From: Rhizomys pruinosus
Lineage: Eukaryota > Chordata > Mammalia > Rodentia > Spalacidae
DNA length: 64,000 nucleotides
Assembly: GCA_009823505.1 (NCBI GenBank)
Contig: VZQC01006716.1
Coordinates: 801,507-865,506 of the forward strand
Reading direction: 5' to 3'
The position numbers and the translations under genes are program-made. The notes beneath the pieces were generated by a model. It saw nothing but the letters and a program-made list of their open reading frames with translations. It was not told where the DNA came from and ran no database searches. Shown here piece by piece: positions 30,866-40,859 of this stretch; within the stretch, counting starts at the first letter, position 1; the number at the start of each line of letters is the position of its first letter.

Positions 30866-31001
30866 GCTTCAGCTGTCTGCTGCCATGCCTCGCTCCACAT
30901 TATGGACTCTCTCTGGAATCCTAAACCAAAATAAACTCTTTCTTCCATAACTCACTTTTGCACATGATACTTTATTACAGCAACAGAAAGTAACTAATAC
31001 A
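30866..31001 (+). mobile_element. Truncated ERVL/MaLR-type LTR
   Basis: Only the 3' part of the LTR remains (AATAAACTCTTTC, then AACAGAAAGTAACTAATACA). Its upstream part is replaced by a B3 fragment. It is followed directly by a TTGGTACCATGG primer-like site, so it is the 5' LTR of the internal region that follows. Confidence 0.75.
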
Positions 31002-32150
31002 GAAGTTGGTACCATGGGACATGGGTTATTGCTGTGAAGAATTTGACCATGTTAGTTTTTAGGGGAATGTGAAAGATTTTGTAACTTTGGACTAGAAAAA
31101 TGGTTGGGTGCTGTAAGCAAAGCATAATGGGGTGTTCGTGTAGGAGCGTGAACAGTAGTGCTGAGAGTAATGCAGAGAAGATCACCACAGAGGCCTGACT
31201 CACGATGTTTTAGGAGACAGCAACAACTTTACTAACAACTGTGTTAGGGGCCATTCATGCAACATTTTGGCAAATAATCTGTTTTCTGCCCATGTCCTGA
31301 GAATTTATATGAAGCTGCACTAAAAAGTAACGGACCGTGGCCGGGCGTGGTTATTGCACGCCTTTAATTCCAGCACTTGGGAGGCAGAGGCAGGCTAGCT
31401 TCAAGCCAGCTTGGTCTACAGTGAGTTCCAGGCCAGCTGGGGCTACAGGGAAACCCTGTCTCAAAAACACCAAAACAAACAAACAACCCCCAAAAGTAAT
31501 GGACTAATTCTTTGGAAGAAGAAATTCCAAGTCAATATAACACTGAATCTGTGGAATGGTTATTGTGAATAATTCTTATGAAGGTCCACAACGAAACTTT
31601 AAAAATGTACAGCTTGGAGAGCAAAAGACCTCTAGGAAGCTTAGCACAATGCTTGCAGGACTCGGGGAAGCCACCAGCGCCATGTTGGTGGAAGGTCCCA
31701 TGTAAGAGCGCCAGTATGAACATAGTTTTAGGCATCCATGGTACCACGTAATGTATGCTTCTCTCATCACTTCGTAGGGAAGCCTGAATAAACTCTCTAG
31801 TCTTCCTGAAGCTAAGATTGGAGAGTCTGCTCCTTGTTTTGCCTGGTGACCGGGGAGCTGGATAGTGACAGTGGTGGGGTCTCCATCCCCTGGGAGGAAA
31901 TCTCTGTAACAGCCTTCAACTTGTGAAAGGAGAAAGCCTAAGGGCCTGGCTTGCTCCCAGAAAGTAACTGTTTCAGTACACAAAAAGCTGCTATTGATGT
32001 GGTAAAGGGGTGAGTCTATCCCAAGCTGGTAGCTGAACGTAGCAGTGTCATCCATGTGGTATTGGCTATGGAGGTACAAAAGATACAATAGTGAGGGTGT
32101 CATGGACACTTCCTCTGTGGTTTCTGAGAGCCACTGAGGTCAGACAAGGC
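31002..32150 (+). mobile_element. Internal region of a non-coding ERVL/MaLR element
   Basis: Begins with GAAGTTGGTACCA directly after an LTR end, then continues with sequence of MaLR-internal type, interrupted by a B1 at 31,339-31,490. No retroviral protein motif is seen. A 177-codon minus-strand frame at 31,576-32,109 has no recognised domain. The 3' LTR was not found; a B2 follows at about 32,150. Confidence 0.55.
31339..31490 (+). mobile_element. B1 SINE inside LTR element
   Basis: GGCCGGGCGTGG start; target duplication aaaagtaacgga/aaaagtaatgga. Confidence 0.9.
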
Positions 32151-32310
32151 AGTATCTGCTTGATGGTCCTGAGAGATGGTTATCAGTCACCAGGTGAATG
32201 CTGGGAACACAACTTAGGTCCTCTGTGAGTACATCAAATGCTTTTTTTTTAATTAAAAAAATTTTTTTTCATCATCAAATGCTCTTAACCACTTTGCCAT
32301 CTCTCTACTT
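32150..32310 (-). mobile_element. B2 SINE, partial
   Basis: Antisense B2 head and middle (GGTTATCAGTCACCAGGTGAATGCTGGGAAC ... CTCTTAACCACTTTGCCATCTCTC), interrupted by the short T/A insertion. Confidence 0.7.
32243..32272. mobile_element. Short poly(T)/poly(A) insertion inside a B2
   Basis: 30 bp of T/A-rich sequence between 11-bp copies of catcaaatgct (32,232-32,242 and 32,273-32,283) interrupts a minus-strand B2. It looks like another near tail-only retro-insertion. Confidence 0.65.
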
Positions 32311-32830
32311 CCCGTGTCTATAAACTTGTCCATTCTGAATATTTTTATGTCACATATACATGGCCTTTTGTGTCTGGCTTCTTTTACTTAGCAGAGTGTT
32401 TTCAATGTTCATCCAAACTGTAGCATTAATGAGTTGTTTTTTATTTTTTACTTTTAAATAATATTCCATTGGATGGATATGGACATTTGGGTGGTTTCTA
32501 CTTTGAGTCTACTATGAAAAATGCTCTAAAAAGCATATCCATACAACTTTTGGGAGAAAAGGGTAGTAGAGAGATAGGGTCCCATAATGTAGTCCAGGCC
32601 TACCTAAAGTTCTCAATACTCCTGCCTCTACTTTACAAGTGACAGGATTACAAGTGTACCATCATTCGTAGTTGTGGACATATGTTTTCATTCCTCTTGG
32701 GGCTGTACAGCTGCTGAATCATATGGTAACTTTACCATTCACACTGGAAGAATTTCTACAGATATTTCAAAGTCATTGAACCACTTTAATAGTCGATCCA
32801 TTTGTGTATTATTGTTCTAATTTCTCCACA
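32310..32830 (-). mobile_element. Ancient L1 3' end, interrupted by an old B1
   Basis: Antisense relic: AATAATATTCCATTGGATGG, and further on TGGGGCTGTACAGCTGCTGAATCATATGGTAAC, are typical of L1M 3' ends on the opposite strand. A degenerate B1 lies at about 32,560-32,668. Confidence 0.7.
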
Positions 32831-32860
32831 TGTTCCTCACACCTGTTATTTTCTGTCTTT

Positions 32861-33110
32861 ATTTTATTTTTTTTAATTTTATTTATTTCTGTATGTGTAT
32901 GAATGTACTGGTCTGCTTGCAAGTTTGTGCACCTGTGTCGTGCAATGCCGCGGAGGTCAGAAGAGGGTGTCGGATTCCCCTGGAACTGGAGTTCTCCTGG
33001 AATTGGAGTTTCAGACAGTTCTCGGCCGCCATGTGGGTGCTGGGGATCGAACCCAGGTCCTCTGTAAGAGTGGTCGGCGCTCTTAACCGCTAGGCCATCT
33101 CTCCAGCCCC
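32861..33110 (-). mobile_element. B2 SINE, young type
   Basis: Full-length minus-strand copy with the 17-bp duplication and well-kept B box GGGTTCGATCCCC (one change). Confidence 0.92.
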
Positions 33111-33154
33111 TTCCTGTCCTTATTATAGCCTAGTGTCTGCGAAGTAGTATTTCA

Positions 33155-33321
33155 TTGTGTTTTTAATTTTATTTATTTCATTTTTTTGAGACAGAGTCTC
33201 CCTGTAGCCCCAGATGGCCTAGTACTCACTATGTAGTCCAGGCTGGCCTTGAACTCACAGAGATCAGCCTGCCTCTGCCTCTCCAGTGCTGGGATTAAAA
33301 ACATATGCTACCATGCCCCAC
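33155..33321 (-). mobile_element. B1 SINE
   Basis: Antisense B1 ending ACATATGCTACCATGCCCC. Confidence 0.87.
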
Positions 33322-33334
33322 TGAAGTTAATTTA

Positions 33335-33539
33335 AAATTTTAAGACACAGTTTTATGTACCCCAGGCTAGCCTCCAACTCACCATGTAGCTGAGAATGCT
33401 CTTAAACTTCTCATCCTCTTGCTTCTACTTCCCAGGTGCGTGGATTATAGATGTGTACCACAGTGCCTGGTTTGTGTAGTGCTGGGGATAGGCTTCATGC
33501 ATTCTAAGTAAGCACTTTACCAGCTGAGCTCTTCACTGA
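33335..33539 (-). mobile_element. B4 SINE
   Basis: Antisense B4 of two halves, ID part GTGCTGGGGATAGGCTTCATGC ... ACCAGCTGAGCTC. Confidence 0.7.
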
Positions 33540-33974
33540 GATTTTGGTTTATATTCTCCTCTTCCTTCTTTTCAGCTCTCTAGTTCTGACTCCAACAATT
33601 CCTTTCATCTTATAAAGATGCTGCCATTCATCGGTACCTTGTTTTTGGTTTTGGTGTTACTGTTCCTGTAATGAGGACTGGATGCAAGGCCTCCTGCATG
33701 TTAGGAAGTGATATCCTACTGCACTACACCTTTTTTTAATTTTTTAAACAATAAGACAAGGACTTGTTAAATGGCTCTGTCTTTTGACCTCAGCCTCCTG
33801 AGTGACTGGGTTGGTGTGGACCCCCCTGCCTGCAGGTCCTGTGCTTCTAACCTGCTTCTCACTCCTTCCTGTGTTTACCTCCTTCCCCATCCTCTTTATA
33901 TCCAGGAACCCTCATTATAGTCAGTTGTTTGCATAAGTTCTCAGCTCTTTTGCTTTTTTTCTCACCCTTCTGGT

Positions 33975-34046
33975 GGGGTGAGATCGAACCCGGGTCCTCT
34001 GCAAGAGCGTCGGTGCTCTTAACCACTAGGCTATCTCTCCAGTCCC
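33975..34046 (-). mobile_element. B2 head only
   Basis: Minus-strand copy of just the tRNA-like ~72 nt (GATCGAACCCGGGTCC ... CTCTCCAGTCCC in plus orientation) with both boxes. Flanking T-rich sequence (gctttttttctc / gcttattttttttt) may be a target duplication. Confidence 0.7.
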
Positions 34047-34991
34047 AGATGCTTATTTTTTTTTCTCCTTGTTTATGGAGTGTTGACTTGTCTAGGTTTC
34101 AGGCTTTCAATTTTGTTTATATGTTGGAAGACTAACTCACTCTTCTCTTTCTGTTTTAAAGGTTCTCCAAAAAATCCACTTAGACACTCCCTCAGCAATT
34201 CCAGTTGGTGGGGGTGGGGGGTGGGGGGGGATATGCCTGGCTAACTCTGTGCTTCAGATAGTCCTGGGAAGTCCCTGATCTAAGCTCTGTGCACTTGGGT
34301 TTTTCATTTTTGCATACAAAGGTGGTTGTTCTCCATTCAAATCCATGACCTTCAGCCAAAAGCAGACCTTAATGCTCCCTGGCAGTTCGAAATCAATCCA
34401 GGGAGTCCTAAATCAGTCTTCGGGGCCTTGGCTAACTGCATGGCTTTGATACATTCTGAATACTCCAACACTTCCTTCACTGTCTCACACTGACATGGCT
34501 TCCTATTCACCTAGGAAACAGAAGTAATCAGAACACTGTAGCTTGTACCACTGCGTAGGCCTGTCCATGGCTGTCTCCTTTGTCATCCTTTCCGTTTCTA
34601 GGGGAGGACCAGCTACACTCTCCCCACAGCTTAGACACAAGCATCTTTACTCGCTGAACCTTCTTGCCGGCCTCTTTCTCTCCCAACTTACAACAAATAA
34701 AGCTTACCTTACATTCCGTCAAACCATACTGCCATTTCTCTGCATCTCATCAGAACCCTAGGTTCATCCAACCTGGTGTATGACAGAGACAGATGTGGGG
34801 AAGCTATGCCAGCCCTCAGTCATGTAGCGATACCATGTCACCAACCCCAGACAACCTCCCCACTATTATAATTTGTTAGCTGCTAAGTGGCCACAAACCA
34901 TCAGTGATGAAACTTAGAGGACTGTTAAGTACCCTGACTATTTTATCTCAGACTTCAACTGTAGGAAGCATACATACATCAGAATGGAGAT
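34047..34991. other. Unique intronic sequence
   Basis: Holds the G-run cluster (34,207-34,230); otherwise nothing recognised. Confidence 0.55.
34207..34230 (+). repeat. G-run cluster, possible G-quadruplex
   Basis: G runs of 2, 5, 6 and 8 separated by single Ts; the 8-run can split, so four runs of three or more Gs with 1-nt loops are available. Confidence 0.8.
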
Positions 34992-35264
34992 GTTTGAAAT
35001 GAGTCCCATTATTGAGATGATTTAATGGATAGAAAACCACTCCTAGGCAGTTGGTCCTGTGTGAGACAGCAGGCTAAGCACAGGCCAGAGGAACTAGGCT
35101 GTAAGCAGGGTTCCTCCATGGTCTCTGCTTTAGCTCCTGCCTTGTGTTATTGCTTGACTCAAAGATGAACTGTGACATGGAAGTATGAACCAAATAACCC
35201 TTTCCTCCCCAAGTTGTGTTTGGCCAGAGTGTTTTATCACAGCAGTAGAAACTAACTAAGATAT
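34992..35264 (+). mobile_element. ERVL/MaLR-type LTR
   Basis: Starts TGTTTGAAATGAGTCCC and ends GTAGAAACTAACTAAGA, with CCAAATAACCC in place of a full polyadenylation signal. The ending GTTTTATCACAGCAGTAGAAACTAACTAAG is shared by rodent ERVL-type LTRs. It is partly repeated at 41,656-41,770. Confidence 0.6.
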
Positions 35265-35269
35265 AGTCT

Positions 35270-35461
35270 CTCCACTGAACCTGGAGCTTACCAATTCAAC
35301 CAGGCTAGCTGGCTAGCAATGCCCAGGGATCTGCCTGTCTCTGCCTTCTCTCACTACTAGGGTTAACAGTATATGCTACTGAGTTTGTTTTTTTACATGG
35401 GTCCTGGAGATCTGAACTCACCTCTTCATGCTCACTTACCTACTGAGCCATTTCCCTGTTC
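35270..35461 (-). mobile_element. RSINE1
   Basis: Antisense: CTCCACTGAACCTGGAGCTTACCAATTC ... CTACTGAGCCATTTCCCTGTTCC. Repeated, with errors, from 41,770. Confidence 0.8.
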
Positions 35462-35503
35462 CTCAGAGTGTATATATATATATTTTTTTTTTTGGTCTTT
35501 TCT

Positions 35504-35715
35504 TTTTTTAATTTTACTTATTTTTGTATGTGTATGAATGTACTGTCTGCATGTAGATTTGTGCACCCGTGTCATGCAATGCTGCGGAAGTCAGAAGAGG
35601 GTGTCGGATTCCCCTGGAACTGGAGTTCTCCTGGAACTGGAGTTACAGACGGTTCTCAGCCGCCATGTGGGTGCTGGGGATCGAACCCGGGTCCTCTGCA
35701 AGAGCAGTCGATGCT
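35504..35715 (-). mobile_element. B2 SINE, young type, 3' part of a split copy
   Basis: The rest of this B2 (gtgctcttaaccactaggccatctctccagcccc) resumes at 37,624-37,658 beyond the 1.9-kb LTR element. Outer duplication agagtgtatat flanks the B2 itself. Confidence 0.92.
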
Positions 35716-36086
35716 TGTCCTAGTTTGTCTTCCATTGTTGTGACAAAACACTCTGACCAACACCAACTTGGGGAGGAAAGGGTTTATTCAGCTTACATCT
35801 CCCAGGTCACAGATCATCACTTAGGGAGCTCAAGGCAGGAACTCAGGGCAGGAACCTGGAGGCAGGAGCTGAAGCACAGGCCATGGAGGAGTGATGTTCA
35901 CTGGCTAGCTCTCTACTGGCTTACTGCTCTGGCTCATGCCCAGCCTGCCTTCTTATACTGTCACTGCTCAACAATCAAGACAATATACCACAGATGTGGC
36001 CACAGGCCAATCCAATGGAGCCAATTGCCCAATCGAGGCTCCCTCAACCCAGGTGTGTCAAGTTGACACCAAAGCTATCCAGCACA
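35716..36086 (-). mobile_element. 3' LTR of the non-autonomous element
   Basis: 371 bp, TG...CA, preceded by atgct from the interrupted B2. Next to it inside the element is ttgaccccttgtcaacttgacac, which on the minus strand gives the purine-rich stretch before the LTR. Confidence 0.9.
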
Positions 36087-37229
36087 ATTGACCCCTTGTC
36101 AACTTGACACACAAACACATCACTATTAAACCACAACCTTTCCAGTTCTTATCCCCAAAATATGATGTTAACATGAATCACAACCTAAGACAGTACAACC
36201 TCAAAAGCCCCACAGTCCTTAAAATGTCCAAACACTTAAAAGTTCACAGTCTGTTAAAAGTCTCTTAACTGTGGGCTGCTGTAAAATCCAAAACAAGTAC
36301 TGTCTTATTTCAAAGGGAAGAATCAGGCACTCTCAAACAAAACCTAAGTCCAGCAAAGTAGCTCAAGGCTGGACAACTGGGATTCACTCACGATCTTCTG
36401 GGCTCCAAAGGGTCTCGGCAGCTCCCCCTCTCCGACTCTGCCGTCCGTGGCACACTCATCTCGCAGGCCCAGGCCGACTCCATTCTACACCTACCGCTGC
36501 TCTTGGTGGTCTCCCAGGGTACCGGCATCTCCAAAAAGCTGGGGTGGCTACTGAAACTGAGGCAGCACCTTCACCAATGGTCTCTTCTGACCTCTCCTGG
36601 TGCAAAGCCTCAGCTTCTCTCCATGAACCCTGCAATCCTGGGGTCTTCACAGCAACCGAGGTGCACTTCCACCAATGGTCTTTCCTGACCTCTCACAGTG
36701 CCAAGCCTCGGCTGCTCTCTGTGACCCCCTCAAATTTCAACACCGGAACCATATAGGAGACTCTTACACGTTACCAAGTCCGGCTTCTGGCTCAAGATGG
36801 AGGCTCAGGCCCTTTCTGGGTCACAGCTTCTGTGTGCTGACCTTGAAGATATTCTCCCCAGATTTCACCTCAGTGATGCTGGTCTCTTGTTACTTACAGC
36901 TGATTTTTCAGCCCCAGCTAACCAGCATCAATTGCCCCAGTACCACAAAAGTTTCACTTCAGGTTCTGGTCTCTTGTTACTTACAGCTGATTCTCCACAG
37001 CCCCAGCTGACCAGAACCCACAGATTACACAGTCCTGATGATCTCTGCTCTCCTTTGAAACTAGAAACTTCACAAGCCAGGCCTCCATCTTCTACAACTC
37101 CTTCAGCAAAACTGCTCCAAGCTCCACAGCAACAATCTTTAAGCATTCAATGATCTTCCCAGCCCAAAGTTCCAAACGCCTCCACAATCCTTCCCCAAAA
37201 CACCAAGGTCAGGTCTGTCACAGCAATAC

Positions 37230-37248
37230 CCCACTTGTCTGGTACCAA
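37230..37248 (-). promoter_or_regulatory. Primer-binding site of the non-autonomous element
   Basis: Minus strand TGGTACCAGACAAGTGGGG, a few bases from the 5' LTR. It shares TGGTACCAG with the ERVL provirus primer site at 60,632-60,649 and ends in a GTGGGG that also fits a tRNA-Leu 3' end. Confidence 0.7.
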
Positions 37249-37252
37249 TTTC

Positions 37253-37623
37253 TGTCCTAGTTTGTCTTCCATTGCTGTGACAAAACACTCTGACCAACAC
37301 CAACTTGGGGAGGAAAGGGTTTATTCAGCTTACATCTCCCAGGTCACAGATCATCACTTAGGGAGCTCAAGGCAGGAACTCAGGGCAGGAACCTGGAGGC
37401 AGGAGCTGAAGCACAGGCCATGGAGGAGTGATGTTCACTGGCTAGCTCTCTACTGGCTTGCTGCTCTGGCTCATGCCCAGCCTGCCTTCTTATACTGTCA
37501 CTGCTCAACAATCAAGACAATACACCACAGATGTGGCCACAGGCCAATCCAATGGAGCCAATTGCCCAATCGAGGCTCCCTCAACCCAGGTGTGTCAAGT
37601 TGACACCAAAGCTATCCAGCACA
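37253..37623 (-). mobile_element. 5' LTR of the non-autonomous element
   Basis: 371 bp, nearly identical to the left LTR. The minus strand continues from the LTR end into GAAATTGGTACCAGACAAG, so the same TGGTACCAG primer-site core as in the ERVL provirus is present. Confidence 0.9.
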
Positions 37624-37658
37624 GTGCTCTTAACCACTAGGCCATCTCTCCAGCCCCC
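37624..37658 (-). mobile_element. B2 SINE, 5' end of the split copy
   Basis: Completes the tRNA-like head of the B2 at 35,504-35,715. Confidence 0.9.
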
Positions 37659-37703
37659 AGAGTGTATATTTTTAACATTTTATTAAACTACTTCCTCTCT
37701 ATG

Positions 37704-37796
37704 AGGGATGGCTCAGCTGTAAAGAGCACTGACTGATCTTGCAGAGGACCCGGGTTCAATTCCCAACACCCACATGGCGGCTAAGAACCATCTTTA
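37704..37796 (+). mobile_element. B2 SINE, 5' part
   Basis: Head to AAGAACCATCTTTA; the element stops at a B1 that begins at 37,797. Confidence 0.8.
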
Positions 37797-37970
37797 AGCC
37801 AGGTATGGTGGTGTATGCCTTTAATCCTAGCACTCGGGGAGGCAGAGGCAGGAGGATCTCTGTGAGTTCAAGGCCAGCCTGGTCTACAGAGTGAGTTCCA
37901 GGCCAGCTGGGGCTATAAGTGACACCCTGTCTCAAAAACAAAAACAACAAAAACCAAAGCAAAAACAAAG
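37797..37970 (+). mobile_element. B1 SINE
   Basis: AGCCAGGTATGGTGGTGTATGCC ... CACCCTGTCTC, cutting a B2. Confidence 0.9.
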
Positions 37971-38019
37971 CTTCCCCTTCCTGATCCTCGCTCACTCAAG
38001 TTCAGACAATGGGAGAAGA

Positions 38020-38261
38020 GGGGCTGGAGAGATGGCCTAGAGGTTAAGAGTGCTGACCACTCTTACAGAGGACCCGGGTTCGATCCCCAGCACCCACATG
38101 GCGGCCGAGAACCATCCAAAACTCCAATTCCAGGAGAACTCCAGTTCCAGGGGAATCCGACATCCTCTTCTGACCTCCGCGGCATTGCACGACACGGGTG
38201 CACGAACCTGCATGCAGACAGTACATTCATACACATGCAGAAATTAAAAAAAAAAAAAAAA
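38020..38261 (+). mobile_element. B2 SINE, young type
   Basis: Full-length copy with 17-bp duplication. Target duplication aatgggagaaga at 38,007 and 38,263. Confidence 0.93.
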
Positions 38262-38334
38262 GAAATGGGAGAAGAACTACCTTTGTTACATTGTTTCACT
38301 GCTTCAAACATTTATTTACATATCATCGTCCCAA

Positions 38335-38450
38335 TCAGACTGAATTCCTACAGGGCAGGGACACCTTCCTCTTTGTTTTGTGGATCTACAGTGCCGACTA
38401 CAGTAGTTTGTGGCTCAAATGACTGCTCAGTAAATGCCACAGGATCCTTT
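38335..38450 (+). mobile_element. L2/MIR 3' end relic
   Basis: GAATTCCTACAGGGCAGGGACACCTTCC ... GACTGCTCAGTAAATGCC follows the conserved 3' end of L2-type elements. Confidence 0.6.
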
Positions 38451-38845
38451 TTCATGGACAGTATGGGAAGCTAGAGTGGTGCCCGTAAAAGACAGACTAG
38501 AAAGACACAGGCAAACAAGTTATTCTTTAAGGCAGACAGAACAGGTGACATGGCAGGTGGATGAGCTCACAAACCACAGCTGGCTCTGCAGGTGGCAGTG
38601 GGCAAGCAGGATCAAGTGTCCTGGAGCAGACAAAACCACCACCACCCACGCTGAGATGATGGAAGAAATCCCCTGGCTTTGTCTTCCTCCCACCTTCCAA
38701 GCGTCCCTCTCTTATTGGCTAAGTCCCACTGGTGGGCAGCTGCCTCAGAAGACTGAGGAACATAGCCTGCCAGGGTAGCTTCCCGACAGCCACAGGTACA
38801 GAGTGTTAGGCATGGCCTCACATTGCTTTTTGTTCTCTCTCCTCG

Positions 38846-38929
<84 letters not shown>

Positions 38930-39209
38930 ATTCTGAAAAACAGTGGGCTAAGGATGCTGACCACTCCCAGGCTGGTGACCCTGCTAAGTGCTCGTCCTTT
39001 GGTGTCCCATCATCACCCAGTCACTACCAAAATGCCAATCTTCTCCTAACCTACTATTTCTTCATATAAGTCCAGATTGGATGAGACTACATCTTTCTGT
39101 ATGTTACAGTTGTTAAAAACCACAATAAACATTTAGTAAGCAACTGCTTTGTGCCTGATATTGTACCTAACTGAAATGGCAAGCACAGACCAATGAGATG
39201 CCCTATCTC
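38450..39209. other. Unique intronic sequence with compound microsatellite
   Basis: Unique sequence around the 38,844-38,928 repeat; possible MIR remnant near 39,118-39,180. Repeated with errors at about 45,600-46,560. Confidence 0.5.
38844..38928 (+). repeat. (CT)n(GT)n(GA)n compound microsatellite
   Basis: CT, GT and GA blocks in a row; scrambled in the second copy at about 46,086-46,198. Confidence 0.95.
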
Positions 39210-39250
39210 CAAAAACAAACAAACAAACAAACAAACAAACAAACAAACAA
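39210..39250 (+). repeat. (CAAA)n
   Basis: Ten CAAA units; remnant seen at about 46,570 in the second copy. Confidence 0.94.
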
Positions 39251-39254
39251 AGGT

Positions 39255-39480
39255 TGAGGGGTTAGAGAGATGGCTCAGCAGTTTAAGAGCATTGGCTGCT
39301 CTTGCAGAGGACTCAGGTTCAATTCCCAGCACCCACATGGCAACTAACAACCATCTATAACTCCAGTCCCAGGGAATCCAACACCCTCCTCTGATCTCCG
39401 TGGGCACTTCATGACAGGGGTGCGCTTATATACATGCAGGCACTAATACACATAAAATTAAAAAATAAGAAAATTAAAAT
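39255..39480 (+). mobile_element. B2 SINE, older
   Basis: GGGGTTAGAGAGATGGCTCAGC head, no 17-bp duplication, AT-rich tail. Confidence 0.88.
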
Positions 39481-39629
39481 TACGATAAAAAAATCTAGTT
39501 AGATAGTGACTAAGGAACAACATCTGAGGGTAACCTCTGGCTCCCACACACACCCTCATGCACGTGCGCACTTCCCCTCACATGAAAACACACGCAAAAA
39601 TTAAGAGCGCATAATAGCTGTGTTTTGAT

Positions 39630-39712
39630 TCATTGAGACACTGTCTCACTATGTAGCTCTGGCTGGCCTGAAATTTACTATGTAGACTGGGGTTGATTTT
39701 GAATTCACAGAG
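39630..39712 (-). mobile_element. B1 fragment, old
   Basis: Antisense B1 remnant (CATTGAGACACTGTCTCACTATG). Confidence 0.6.
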
Positions 39713-40023
39713 CCATTCCCTTCACACAATGCAGTAGGAGGTAATTACCATTCGTATGTTCTCTGAATGCTAGCTAGATTGGATGGCTGGCTGGGGACTG
39801 TTTGGACCGACATCCTGCCACCTGGTAATCGCTCACCAAGTGCTGAACTGAGTGCCATGCAGGAACCTACATTTAACCTCCATGAGGAAAATACAATTAT
39901 GACTGACAGAAGAGAAAGCAGGGATGTTTCGTCATAGTGTGGCAGTTCATCAAGGTTGAAGGGTCCAGTTCCCAGGGCATCTATAAAATGCTTAACTGCA
40001 CTAGAGGCAAAGCTCTGTTTCTT

Positions 40024-40283
40024 TCTTTTTTTAAATTTACCTGAATGTAATAACCTTTAATTTTTAAATTTTATTTATTTTTTATGTGTACGAATGTACT
40101 GTCTGCATGTAGGTTGGTACACCCGAGTCGTGCAATGCTGCTGAGGTCAGAAGAGGGCATCGGATTTCCCTGGAACTGGAGTTAAAGATGGTTCTTAGCC
40201 ACCATGTGGGTGCTGGGAATCAAACCTGGGTCCTCTGCAAGAGCAGTCGGTGCTCTTAACCACTGAGCGGTCTCTCCAGCCCC
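40024..40283 (-). mobile_element. B2 SINE
   Basis: Minus-strand copy without the 17-bp duplication. Target duplication agctctgtttct on both sides. Confidence 0.88.
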
Positions 40284-40436
40284 AGCTCTGTTTCTACAAA
40301 GTCAATTTAAAAAAGTAGCTGATGCGAGATTCATCTCTAGGCTCTTTCTCCAAAGAGAATACTCTTTATGCTGCAGCATACCATCAAATTATCTGTGCGT
40401 TATTTAAAATCTTCACAAACAGTTCCACAGGATGAA

Positions 40437-40735
40437 TTTTTAAAGACATGATGTCATGTATCCCAGGTTAGTCCCAAACTCCTTATGTAGCCAAGAATGA
40501 CCTTGAACTTCTTATCCTACAGCCTAGTGTTTTGTTGTTTGGTTTTGTGGTTTGAGACAGGGTCTAACTCAAAGGATGACTTTGAGCTCCTAAACTATCT
40601 TACTCTCCTGAGCTGCTAGAATTATAGGCATTTATACCCGGCTAGCTTATTTCATCTTCCTTTACCTTTTTGGTGCTGGAGATTGAGCTCAGGGCCTGGT
40701 CCTGTGCTTGCCCTACCCCTGAGCTACATCCCAGG
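40437..40735 (-). mobile_element. B4 SINE, composite
   Basis: Two B1-like stretches and an ID-like end (GGTGCTGGAGATTGAGCTCAGGGCC ... CTGAGCTACATCCCAGGCC). Repeated at about 48,022-48,325. Confidence 0.7.
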
Positions 40736-40859
40736 CCAGGATTGAATTTTCAGTGTTCAATGCTTTCAGGGTCACTGTTGACCTAATGTGTTGATGTAAG
40801 TCCCAGAGTGTCATTGTAAAAATAAATCTATTCTGCTGAAGGTATAAATTATGGAGTTA

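Larger units (their letters stand above)
35716..37623 (-). mobile_element. Young non-autonomous ERVL-like LTR element
   Basis: A 1,908-bp element. Two 371-bp LTRs start TGTCCTAGTTTGTCTTCC and end ATCCAGCACA, and flank a 1,166-bp core. The LTRs differ at only a few bases (for example attgttgtg/attgctgtg and aatatacc/aatacacc), indicating recent insertion. It splits a B2 SINE with a 5-bp duplication, atgct/gtgct. The core shows no retroviral protein motif on either strand. Its frames (36,271-36,756, 36,797-37,153 and others) are unrecognised and probably chance. Orientation is set by the primer site next to the right LTR. Confidence 0.9.

Noticed and set aside
31576..32109. 177-codon minus-strand frame, the longest in the window
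   Set aside because: It lies in the internal region of an LTR element, has no recognised domain and no conserved motif; treated as chance.
36271..37153. Several 110-160-codon plus-strand frames in the 1.9-kb LTR element
   Set aside because: They are antisense to the element and show no gag, pol or env motif; the scrambled second copy does not preserve them.
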